Assembly: GCF_041080835.1 (NCBI RefSeq)
Contig: NZ_CP129683.1
Coordinates: 1,240,001-1,304,000 of the forward strand
DNA length: 64,000 bases
Direction of reading: 5' to 3'
DNA from: Bifidobacterium sp. WK012_4_13
GTDB lineage: Bacteria > Actinomycetota > Actinomycetes > Actinomycetales > Bifidobacteriaceae
The translations under genes and the position numbers were made by a program. How positions within the stretch are numbered: position 1 is the first letter of the stretch; every line of letters begins with the position of its first letter. Below are positions 33,826-42,400 of this stretch, piece by piece. Below the pieces are notes generated by a model. The model was not told the DNA's origin. It saw only the letters and a list, made by a program, of their open reading frames with translations, and did not search any database.

Positions 33826-34488
33826 TTACCGAATCATCCCCGCCGCGGGACTCGCATACGAAACATCGATCAAAGCGCATGTGTCGCTGTCGAATCTGAG
33901 CGAAGTGATCGAAGCGAGATCCGTTTTGCGACGCAGCATATTATGCTCTGGATGACCGGTTTCCATCAAGTGCCGGAAGGTCCAGATTGGCGACTCATGG
34001 CTGACCACGATAATTTCCTGGCCCGGATGCTCACGAACCTTCTCGAAGGTGAAATCCTTGACACGCGATGCAATCTGCTGATATGTCTCTCCCCAGCTTG
34101 GCTTTCTGAGGTTGCGAAGCAGGACGATGTTCTTTCGCCGCCACAACGCTCCCTTCCCATAGCCGATGCGTGTGCCACGGAACTCGTTTCCCGCCTCGAT
34201 CAAGCGTGGATCAAAGGTGATCTGAAAATCATGCATGCCCAATGACTCACGCACGGGGTCGACGGTCGCCTCGATGATTTCCGCGGTCTCGCGTGTGCGA
34301 TCAAGCGGCGAAGCATAGAGCGCGGCTGCAGCGCGCATGCCTTCATCATGGGCGATGAACGTTGCGCTGGCCTGCACCATCTCCTTGCCACGATCTGAGA
34401 GATGGAAGCCTGGAAGCCTCTCATAGAGCACATGCCGGGGGTTGAAGACCTCGCCATGTCGGACGAAATTCACGGTTGTGGTTGGCAC
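33826..34488 (-). CDS. histidine phosphatase family protein
   Basis: About 221 residues of the phosphoglycerate-mutase-like fold. The catalytic histidine is in the N-terminal VNFVRHGEVFNP; a second set of residues is in YASPLDRTRETAEII, and the other histidine is in VVSHESPIW. GTG 34488 is preferred over ATG 34515 because GGAGG lies 7 bases before it. Substrate unknown; the RHG/HE pattern fits a phosphatase more than a mutase. Confidence 0.87.
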   Translation of the reverse strand: MPTTTVNFVRHGEVFNPRHVLYERLPGFHLSDRGKEMVQASATFIAHDEGMRAAAALYASPLDRTRETAEIIEATVDPVRESLGMHDFQITFDPRLIEAGNEFRGTRIGYGKGALWRRKNIVLLRNLRKPSWGETYQQIASRVKDFTFEKVREHPGQEIIVVSHESPIWTFRHLMETGHPEHNMLRRKTDLASITSLRFDSDTCALIDVSYASPAAGMIR

Positions 34489-34668
34489 CGTTGACCTCCA
34501 ATGAATATGTTCCAACTGCCTTGCTGCATGCCCTCACCACTTCCGCGGCATGCCTGGATGCCACTCGAAACGCATCATCTGCAACCTCGGAACTTCAACA
34601 CGCCCAGTGGGGTCGGCGAGAGCGAACATGGTCTAAGCGTACGCGGAACATAGTATCAGACAACGAAA

Positions 34669-34711
34669 CGGGATTCGAGACAGGAATCCCGCGGCATGCA
34701 TTTCTTATAAT
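34669..34711 (+). promoter_or_regulatory. -10 box with inverted repeat in the -35 region
   Basis: A perfect TATAAT (34706-34711) lies 30 bases before the MFS gene. The expected -35 region has no TTGACA but is covered by an inverted repeat CGGGATTC-7-GAATCCCG (34669-34691). It may be an operator controlling the transporter. Confidence 0.4.
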
Positions 34712-34741
34712 CCATGGTTCCAGGAAGGGGCATGTAGCACC

Positions 34742-36067
34742 ATGAGCAACAACATGAGCGCTGCGATACGAGATATCAATCATCGACTGTTCGGTGGATA
34801 CGCAGAGCTGCTTCGCAAACCTCATACGGCACGGTTTGCTGTCGGTTCGGTCATAGCGTCGATGCCTTTCCCAATGGTTGGGATGACGATCACGATTTCC
34901 GTCCAACATTATTATGGAAGCTATTTCCTGGCAGGCATGCTCACGGCGATACAGGCCATCGCCCTTTCGATCGCGAGTCCACTCCTCGGAAAGCTCGTCG
35001 ACAAGTTCGGACAGCGGCAGATCGCGATACCGACCGTGGTCGTCTGGGTCATCGCTGCGATGCTGCTGATCACCTCGATCACGTCGCGAGCTCCAATCTG
35101 GGTGCTCTATGCGATCACTCCCTTCCTTGCGGCGATACCGCCGTGGGGTGCCATGAGCCGCGGCCGTTGGACATATATCCTTAAGGGAAACCGCGAACAG
35201 ACCGACCGTGCGCTCTCGCTTTCCGGCGTATTCGACGAATGCATGTGGGTCATCGGAAATCCCCTTGCATCCATCCTGGCCGTCGCCTCAGGAATTCTCG
35301 CCTTCTCCTTCACTGGCATGTGCGTGGTCATCGGAGCCATCATGGTGCTTTCCGAAATGACCACCGAACCGCCCTCGCAGACGCAGCACGCTCACGAGAG
35401 TGGCATATCGCGCAAGGAATACCGCGATCTGGAGGCCACCAAGGCGGCCCTGCTCCAAGGTGGCAAGAAGCAGAAGTCCATCTGGGGTCCCGGCATGATC
35501 GCCATATGCGTCACCTGGTTTGGCCTTGGTGCATTCCAGAGCGCCGCTGCCATTTCGATCATCGCGTTCACACGCGAACACAACGCAGAGCAGATGACTG
35601 GCTTCGTCTTCGCATGCTTCTCGCTGAGCTCGCTGCTGGGCGCTTTGGTCTATGGTGCGAAGAACTGGCTCATTCCATTGTGGAAGCGCTTCTACGTCTG
35701 TCTGATCGTCGTCAATCTTGGCATCGGCTGCTTCCTCTTTGCCAAGCATATCTGGGTCATCATGATCATCTATCTGCTTATCGGCGTATGCCAGGCTCCC
35801 ACGTGGATCAATGGCAATCAGCTGATTCTGCACCTGGTCTCCCCCGCTCGCTTCACCGAAGGCGTGTCTTGGATGGGAGCCATGAATTCGATCGGTGCAT
35901 CCGTCGGTTCGGCAATCGCTGGACAATTCATCGACATGAGCGGATCGCATGGCGGCTTCATCGTCGTGACTGTGCTCGCGCTCACCTCATTGCTGCTCGC
36001 TTTCACAGGATTCAGGCAGATCAAGGAAGGTACCGAGAAACCGGTGCTGACCCAGATATCCATCTGA
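34742..36067 (+). CDS. MFS transporter
   Basis: 441 residues with about 12 membrane spans. The loop between spans 2 and 3 reads GKLVDKFGQRQIAIP, a typical MFS motif A, and a long cytoplasmic loop (about 210-245, SQTQHAHESGISRKEYRD) splits the halves. It resembles drug or solute efflux carriers of actinobacteria; substrate unknown. AGGAAGGGG lies upstream of ATG 34742. Spaced from its neighbours, so probably a single-gene unit. Confidence 0.88.
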   Translation: MSNNMSAAIRDINHRLFGGYAELLRKPHTARFAVGSVIASMPFPMVGMTITISVQHYYGSYFLAGMLTAIQAIALSIASPLLGKLVDKFGQRQIAIPTVVVWVIAAMLLITSITSRAPIWVLYAITPFLAAIPPWGAMSRGRWTYILKGNREQTDRALSLSGVFDECMWVIGNPLASILAVASGILAFSFTGMCVVIGAIMVLSEMTTEPPSQTQHAHESGISRKEYRDLEATKAALLQGGKKQKSIWGPGMIAICVTWFGLGAFQSAAAISIIAFTREHNAEQMTGFVFACFSLSSLLGALVYGAKNWLIPLWKRFYVCLIVVNLGIGCFLFAKHIWVIMIIYLLIGVCQAPTWINGNQLILHLVSPARFTEGVSWMGAMNSIGASVGSAIAGQFIDMSGSHGGFIVVTVLALTSLLLAFTGFRQIKEGTEKPVLTQISI

Positions 36068-36144
36068 CGCCAGTGAAGGACTGACCAGGATAGGAATGCC
36101 ATGCGCGCGTCGCACACGATGCCGTGGATTCACTATGCGACATG

Positions 36145-36166
36145 TTTCAATGCCTAGGCATTGAAA
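36145..36166. promoter_or_regulatory. perfect 22-bp palindrome upstream of gtrA-like gene
   Basis: TTTCAATGCCTAGGCATTGAAA is identical on both strands with no spacer. It lies 60 bases upstream of the GtrA-family start. This shape suits a dimeric repressor site. Confidence 0.4.
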
Positions 36167-36225
36167 GTGTGAGGATTCCCCATCGCAGGCATGCTCTGGG
36201 GCATTTTGTGTTTGAATTGGGACTC

Positions 36226-36741
36226 GTGAAACATCTGATAGCCCAAATAACAAAGTTCGGCATCGTTGGCGTGCTTGCAGCGATCATCGACTTTGGCATA
36301 TTGCTTGCCCTTGTAAGATACGCGCATATGAATAATGTCGTCGCAGGAACGATCTCGTTCCTGGTCGCCCTGGCGTTCAACTACGTGCTGAGCATGAAGA
36401 TGGTATTCACCCATAGGGATGACATGGCCAAATGGATGGAAGTGAGCATCTTTGCGGTTTCTGCATTTGTGGGGCTGCTGATGAATGACGTCATTATCTG
36501 GCTCGCAACATCCGGGTTACCCGCTGGTGCCGTGCACACGATGCACGAAAAATATGCGCTATATACCAGCATCGGAAAGATCATCGCAACGATAGTCGTC
36601 GCGATATGGAACTTCATCATCCGCAAGGTGTTCCTGGACGCGCCGAGTTCGACCAAGTCCGCCGGACGTCAGCAACGCAGCATTTCGCACCGGATAGGCA
36701 TGTGGTCACTGAACCATGATCCATTCAGCCCTCATGAGTGA
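36226..36741 (+). CDS. GtrA family membrane protein
   Basis: About 171 residues with four membrane spans; VKHLIAQITKFGIVGVLAAIIDFG in outline is the typical GtrA N-terminus, followed by ISFLVALAFNYVLSMKMVF and a C-terminal span ending WNFIIRKVFLDAP. GtrA proteins are thought to help translocate lipid-linked sugars. GTG 36226 is chosen because the family alignment starts there; the frame extends to ATG 36124, which would read through a palindrome. It lies outside the polysaccharide cluster, about 3 kb away. Confidence 0.8.
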   Translation: MKHLIAQITKFGIVGVLAAIIDFGILLALVRYAHMNNVVAGTISFLVALAFNYVLSMKMVFTHRDDMAKWMEVSIFAVSAFVGLLMNDVIIWLATSGLPAGAVHTMHEKYALYTSIGKIIATIVVAIWNFIIRKVFLDAPSSTKSAGRQQRSISHRIGMWSLNHDPFSPHE

Positions 36742-36868
36742 CGATCATGAGTGAACGCTTATGATTGTCTCCGCGATCGGAGGAAGGCATCCGCTCATTC
36801 ATTCGATTGTGCCTCGCTCACGGTAAATTGGTCATTATCACAAGCATTACCTTTGAATCGAGGATGTC

Positions 36869-37216
36869 ATGCCAGTTATCCACACCCATGTCAGCACTGC
36901 CCTGTCACAGGAGCAGCGGGAACATCTCAAGACGGCCTATGGCAAGGCGATCACCGCAGTGCCAGGCAAGTCGGAAGGTTGGCTGATGTGTCCCTTCGAG
37001 GACAACATGCCCATCTATTTCGGTGGAGACGATTCCACGCCCGCTGCCTATGTCGAGGTGAATGTCTTCGGAAGAACAGTTCCCAAGAGCTCTTGGGAAC
37101 AACTCACGGTTGCAATCATGGAGGCGCTCAGCACAGAGCTCGGAATATCGAAGAACAGGACATACATTCGCTACACGGCGACCACGGACTGGGGCTGGAA
37201 CGGTTCGAACTTCTAA
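36869..37216 (+). CDS. phenylpyruvate tautomerase / MIF-related protein
   Basis: A 115-residue protein of the tautomerase superfamily. Pro2 follows the initiator methionine (MPVIHTHVS), as needed for the N-terminal proline base. Other MIF-type parts are KTAYGKAITAVPGKSEGWLM, the AAYVEVNVFG strand and the C-terminal WGWNGSNF. GAGGATGTC before the ATG is a good ribosome site. It is likely a cytoplasmic trimer; substrate unknown. Confidence 0.88.
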   Translation: MPVIHTHVSTALSQEQREHLKTAYGKAITAVPGKSEGWLMCPFEDNMPIYFGGDDSTPAAYVEVNVFGRTVPKSSWEQLTVAIMEALSTELGISKNRTYIRYTATTDWGWNGSNF

Positions 37217-37234
37217 TCCAATGCTTTTCCCGAC

Positions 37235-37355
37235 CGAGATCTTGAGTTTTGCGGCAAACTCAAAGTAGCATCGCCAATAATCGTTGAAATTTGACCGCCA
37301 TGAAGCCAATTTCGGCACCGTATACTTTGGAATTGCCGCAAAACTCAAGATCTCG
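37235..37355. repeat. long-palindrome element, copy B (121 bp)
   Basis: The 33-base arms (CGAGATCTTGAGTTTTGCGG onward) are complementary with 3 mismatches. The length is exactly that of copy A, and the right inner arm TACTTTGGAATTGCCGCAAA is identical in both. Copy A has TTGTGAG where B has TCTTGAG in the left outer arm, and the right arm carries the matching change, so pairing is kept. It lies between converging genes. Confidence 0.85.
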
Positions 37356-37358
37356 ATA

Positions 37359-37405
37359 ATGACAATGCCCATCCCGATGAATAATCACGGAATGGGCATT
37401 GTCAT
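37359..37405 (-). terminator. hairpin terminator of the rpsF-rplI operon
   Basis: ATGACAATGCCCAT and ATGGGCATTGTCAT pair perfectly over 14 bases around a 19-base loop, 22 bases after the rplI stop. It abuts palindrome copy B. Confidence 0.6.
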
Positions 37406-37427
37406 ATGCTCAAATCAGGCAGCTATT

Positions 37428-37877
37428 TCAGTCAGCGACAACCTTGACGGTGAAGTTGGCGGAAATCTCTGGATGAAGCGCGACCTTGGCCGCGAATTCA
37501 CCAGTTGTCTTGATCGGATCGATCTGAATGGCCTTCGCGTTGACCGCCGCCTTGGCTGCAAGGGCCTGGGCGATGCGATCATTGCCGATTCCACCGAAGA
37601 GCTTGCCAGATTCTGAAACCTTGGCGCTGATCTCGACGGTGGTTCCTTCAATCGCGTTCTTCGCTGCAACGGCATCCTCGCGGGTGGCGAGTGCCTTTGC
37701 ACGACGCGCACGCTGCATGGATTCGATCTGCGCCGCGGCTCCCTTGCTCCACAGGAATGCCTGACCTTGAGGAATCAGGTAATTGCGGGCAAAACCGGAC
37801 TTGACTGTTACGACATCACCGGAATGACCGAGACTGGTAACGGTTGTTGTGAGAATTACTTTGGTTTCTTTACCCAT
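37428..37877 (-). CDS. rplI: 50S ribosomal protein L9
   Basis: 149 residues, the usual length. The N-terminal globular domain carries [32 protein letters not shown] in outline (the L9 signature), a long connecting helix follows, and then the C-terminal domain. GGGGAGAG precedes ATG 37877. It is the last gene of the rpsF-ssb-rpsR-rplI operon. It binds 23S rRNA near the L1 stalk. Confidence 0.97.
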   Translation of the reverse strand: MGKETKVILTTTVTSLGHSGDVVTVKSGFARNYLIPQGQAFLWSKGAAAQIESMQRARRAKALATREDAVAAKNAIEGTTVEISAKVSESGKLFGGIGNDRIAQALAAKAAVNAKAIQIDPIKTTGEFAAKVALHPEISANFTVKVVAD

Positions 37878-37891
37878 GATAGGCTCTCCCC

Positions 37892-38140
37892 TCAGCGACC
37901 GGTCGTTGCATAAGGCAACAGGGCCATTTCGCGGGCATTCTTGATTGCCTTTGAAAGCTCACGCTGCTCTTGGACGGACACGCCTGTGATGCGACGTGAA
38001 CGAATCTTGCCACGATCAGAGATGAACTTGCGAAGCAAGGCAACATCCTTGTAATCGATGGTCGTGATTTTTGCTGCCTTCAATGGGTTTGGCTTCTTCT
38101 TGAAGGGCTTGACCGGTGGTTGCGGCCTCTTGCGTGACAT
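37892..38140 (-). CDS. rpsR: 30S ribosomal protein S18
   Basis: 82 residues with the S18 core: [17 protein letters not shown], then [22 protein letters not shown] and the LLPY ending. It lacks the N-terminal zinc-cysteine set and so is the zinc-free type. AGAGGAGTAATAAT before the ATG is a strong ribosome site. S18 pairs with S6, encoded in the same operon. Confidence 0.97.
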   Translation of the reverse strand: MSRKRPQPPVKPFKKKPNPLKAAKITTIDYKDVALLRKFISDRGKIRSRRITGVSVQEQRELSKAIKNAREMALLPYATTGR

Positions 38141-38231
38141 ATTATTACTCCTCTGAATCGAAATCTAACTGTTCCGTACGTCCATGTTCTTGATAATTCT
38201 TACAACGCCTATCTTGAATCCTCTATATTCC

Positions 38232-38855
38232 TTAGAACTCCGGCTCATCGCCGGAACCTCCGCCGAAATCATCCGACGAACCAAAGGAACCATAGGAATT
38301 GCCAGAGCCTTCACTGGCACTCCAAGGATCGACTCCCTGCTGTGCCGGAGCAGCACTCGCTCCACCCTGGTACCCGGCTCCTCCGCGATAGACCGCGTTG
38401 GCGTTGGCATTGCCGCCGCCATTGGAGTTGCCGCTGTTGCCAGCGAATCCTCCACGGCCGCCATCATTTGAGGTTCCGGCGCTCTTGCTGACCTGCGCGG
38501 TGTTTCGTGTCAGGCCTGGGCCGATCTCATCAACCCTCAGCTCCACAACCGTGCGGTTGTTACCCTCACGGTCCTGATATGAGCGTTGAACGAGCCTGCC
38601 CTGGGCGATGACGCGCATGCCCTTCGCAAGACTTGCCTGAATGTTGGAAGCCATCGGATTGTAATTGGAATCCCATGCGGAGCAGCGCATGAAGAGGGCA
38701 TCGCCGTCTTCCCACTGCTGGGTATTGCGGTTGTATTGGCGCGGTGTGGATGCGATGGTGAAATTAGCCACCGTACCGCCGTTCGCAGTCGTGCGTATTT
38801 CCGGATCTGCGGTGAGATTGCCCACCACAGTGATAACGGTATCTCCTGCTGCCAT
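38232..38855 (-). CDS. ssb: single-stranded DNA-binding protein
   Basis: About 207 residues. The OB fold ([20 protein letters not shown] onward, with [19 protein letters not shown]) runs to about residue 110, then a Gly/Asn/Ala-rich linker leads to the acidic tip DEPEF, which in SSB binds partner proteins. ATG 38855 is chosen for GGAAAGG upstream and because the OB fold starts there. It is encoded between rpsF and rpsR, the standard arrangement. Confidence 0.96.
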   Translation of the reverse strand: MAAGDTVITVVGNLTADPEIRTTANGGTVANFTIASTPRQYNRNTQQWEDGDALFMRCSAWDSNYNPMASNIQASLAKGMRVIAQGRLVQRSYQDREGNNRTVVELRVDEIGPGLTRNTAQVSKSAGTSNDGGRGGFAGNSGNSNGGGNANANAVYRGGAGYQGGASAAPAQQGVDPWSASEGSGNSYGSFGSSDDFGGGSGDEPEF

Positions 38856-38971
38856 AAGAAAGCCTTTCCAATTCACGAAAGCGCATCTCGAATGCACATT
38901 GCTGCGAGATGCTTTCTGACGAATGTAAGAATGAGCTTCGACAAGAATCGAAGATCATGAGACGTGGCGGT

Positions 38972-39268
38972 TTACTCGGCGTCCTTGCGAAGAATCTTCG
39001 TACGGATGATTGACTCGTTCAAGTTCAACACACGGTCGAGCTCTTTGCTGGTCGCTGGATCGGCAGTGTAGTTCACGACGGCATAGTTGCCTTCGTTCTT
39101 ACCTTCGATTTCGTAAGCGAGCTTGCGACGACCCCAGAAATCGGTCTTATCGACTGAGCCGCCTTCCTTGGTGACAAGCTCGAGATACTGATCGGCCAAC
39201 TTCTTCAGACCGCGTTCGTCAAGCTCAGGATCGGCAATGAACATCAATTCATATTTATGCGCAGACAT
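38972..39268 (-). CDS. rpsF: 30S ribosomal protein S6
   Basis: 98 residues. YELMFIADPELDERGLKKL, the DFWGRRKLAYEI strand and NEGNYAVVNY are typical. ATG 39268 has GGAGG six bases upstream, better than GTG 39271. It is the first gene of the operon. S6 binds S18 on the 30S platform. Confidence 0.97.
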   Translation of the reverse strand: MSAHKYELMFIADPELDERGLKKLADQYLELVTKEGGSVDKTDFWGRRKLAYEIEGKNEGNYAVVNYTADPATSKELDRVLNLNESIIRTKILRKDAE

Positions 39269-39330
39269 CACCCACCTCCTTCGGACTTATCGGCCGCGGA
39301 CTTTCCACGGCAGGAGGGTGTAGCGCGTGA
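39269..39330 (-). promoter_or_regulatory. possible S6:S18 autoregulatory leader of rpsF
   Basis: The leader RNA holds a hairpin CCGTGGA-AAG-TCCGCGG (39294-39310) and then CCGAAGGAGG just before the start. Known rpsF leaders bind the S6:S18 pair through a CCG bulge next to the ribosome site. The fit here is by general layout only. Confidence 0.3.
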
Positions 39331-39495
39331 TTTCACAGACCTCTCCCCACCTTAGGGAGAGTCGTGAAAGCAACTTCATAAGAATACACCGAGTTCGGGA
39401 CTCATGGGTCCGCATGGTCAGGCACCGGTGGGCGGCACCCTGTCCGAACTCGATTTCAGCGTGACCCTTGGAGACTCTCTGACGCACCACACGAA

Positions 39496-42400
39496 CTACC
39501 GCACGCCGGTTCTGATCCAATAATTCCCGGAAGTCCTTGACAGGTTGGGATTATAGTAAGGGTCGTTCCTGATCAGTTCGGGATATCGCCTCCGAAGCTT
39601 CTCGCCTTCGGCATCCATCCTGGACTTCTTCTGCTTGCTCTTGGTGTCATAGCCCCTGGTCACGGATTCAAAGTGATAGAGCAGCACCTCATGCGCCCAT
39701 ACGTTGTTGCGTCCAAGCTGCTCTATGCGCAGGCACAAATCGACATCGTTATATGCGACTGCGAGATTCTCGTCGAACCCGCCGACCTTGGCAAAGTCAC
39801 TTGCCTTGACCATGCAGCATGCGGCCGTCACCGCCGAATAGTCTACGTTCTCTATCAAACGACCGAAGTATCCCAGATCGTCTCGTTGAGCTCCGACCTG
39901 GATATGCCCGGCAACGCCGCCCAGACCGAGGACGATGCCTGCGTGCTGGATGGTTTCCGTCGGATAGATGAGCTTCGCCCCTACCACTCCGACACGATCA
40001 ATCTGGCAGAACGACACCATCTTGCTCATCCAGTTCGGGCCGATCACTTCCGTGTCGTCGTTGAGGAACAAGAGAAAACGCCCGTGCACCCTGCTCGCTG
40101 CGATGTTGTTTATCCTTGAGAAGTTAAACGGTATGTCGATATGCTCAACCCTGAATCGTTCGCCCAACTGAGCGGCAAAGGTGTCGTACAGCTCGGTCAT
40201 ATGGGGATTCCTGCTGCCGTTGTCCACGATGACTATCTCGTAGTTCTTGTACGTCGTCTTCGCAATGATCGACTGCACGCAGCGATCGACGTTGTCATAT
40301 CCGTCCTTGGTGGGAATGATCACACTTACCAGGTCCTGGTTCGAAATGGCATAGTCGATGTCGTATATGCCATTCGGCCCAGCGGATTTGACCGTGGCAG
40401 CGAGCTCTCTGCGGGCGATCATGGATTCAAGAGCATGAAGGCCTGCATCGGAAGTGTAGCTTTTGGCACTGCCAGCAGATGCCGTTGACGTGGCAAGGGT
40501 TCTCCAATGATACAGAACCTTCGGAATGTGGCAGATTCTTGCCGGAGAGGTGAGCTCGATGAAACGCAGGACGAGATCGTAATCCTGAGAGCCTTCGTAG
40601 CCGACCCGGAATCCTCCGATCTTGTCTACGATGCTCTTCCGATACACACCAAGATGACTGATGTAATTGGTGCTGAGCAATAGATCGGGAGAGAAGTCCG
40701 GCTTGAAATGCGGCTGTGACCGAGATCCCTTCTCATCGATCTTGTCTTCGTCGGAATAGATCATATCGATGTCTGGATTTGCGTTGATCCTCTTTACGAC
40801 CTCGTAGAGAGCCTGTGGCGCTAACATATCATCGTTGTCCAGAAGTGCGACATAGGATCCGGTCGCTAACTCCAAAGCCGAATTCGTCGCCCGGGAGATA
40901 TGCCCGTTCTCTTTTCTGAACGTGACCTTGATACGCCTGTCACTCTGCGCGAGCTGTCTGAGCAATGGAGCGACCCGTGAATCGGTCGAACAATCATCTG
41001 CAAGGCACAGTTGCCAATTTGGATAATACTGCCGTTGCACGGACTGGACGCAGAGTCGAAGCCAATGCGGATCTACGTTATATACCGGGACGACAATCGA
41101 AATCTGAGGTTTCAGCGAGAATTGGGAGATTCGCCGCTGCACCTGTCTGAGGTTATAGCGCTCGGTGCGAGCGATGAGTCGTCGGTAGTCATTCCTCTGC
41201 TTCCAAGGAGAGACATATCGAATGAGTAAGGTCTTCACCGTGCCACGCGGATGGCGGAGCAACTTTGCACGTCGAAGGAACGTGCTCATTGCGCGGGCCG
41301 GTGCCGACGTCGAAAATGATATGTTCCTATGCTGCCTGTCTGATGTCGTGACGAACTCGATACCGAAATTCACCTTCGATGTCTGTAGTTTGCCTTCATC
41401 CAGCTTCAGTATGATCTCAAAGCCAAGGGGAGATTCAGGAACGACAGGGTATTCATATGCAACGTCGGGCCGCGCAAAGCGCTTCAGACTCTTGAGCGTC
41501 ATCGCCTCGGTGATCTCGACCGAAACCGTCACATCCTCGTTGTCATGCAAGTCTGCGGCCCAGCCCATGATCCGTACGGTGCCATTGCTGCGTTTCCAAT
41601 CGACGCTATCGATCGCATACTTGATTCCCGCCTGCTCTTTTTCCGCATCTGGAAGGAACGCAGTCGCAAAAGGATCGGTGACATTGGCATGCAGCTTGAG
41701 ATAGTTCAGAATGTCTCTGGAATCGATGGTCATATGGGATGGCTTGACGTCTGTGAAGACCGAATAGGGTTCCCAGACAGTGGTTTCCCCAGCCTGACGA
41801 GAGAGGCGAAGGCATGCGTCGATTCCTTGAAGTCCCGGAACCAGGGTTTTGTTGAATCCGCCGATGTCATTGAATTCGTGCGTTCGCACAAGCATGCATT
41901 CCTCGGTTACCGCGAAGATATCCCGGGGCAGCAGATCGCGGAAGTAGTAGCCGATGCCCTCATCCCAACTTCCGCGCATCTCAAAGGGCTGTCCGCTCTT
42001 CAATGCGCGCAGGGTCACACCCACATTGAGCACACGCCGCTGTGCATCGAAGACCTTGCCCCCGACGACGGCGACGCTCTCCTCCAAGGAATAATTCACC
42101 ATCTCACGCAGCCACAGAGACTTCTCGGGCATCACACCATCAAGGAACACGGTGTAGTCAGATGTGATGGAGGAAGCATCGAATCCTGCGGAAGGAGCGC
42201 ACACGAATGACACGGCATCATATTTGGTATTTCCCTTGACCGAAGCAATCTGCTCCTTCGAGTAACCAGACAGAACCACGGTAACAGAGGGCTCGACGAA
42301 CTCGTAGTCGACCTTGTACGTTCCAAGATTCTCGAGCATCGTGACACGGGCCTTCCTGCCACGTCGTTGCAGAGCGCTTTCAATCGCTCTCTGACCCGCC

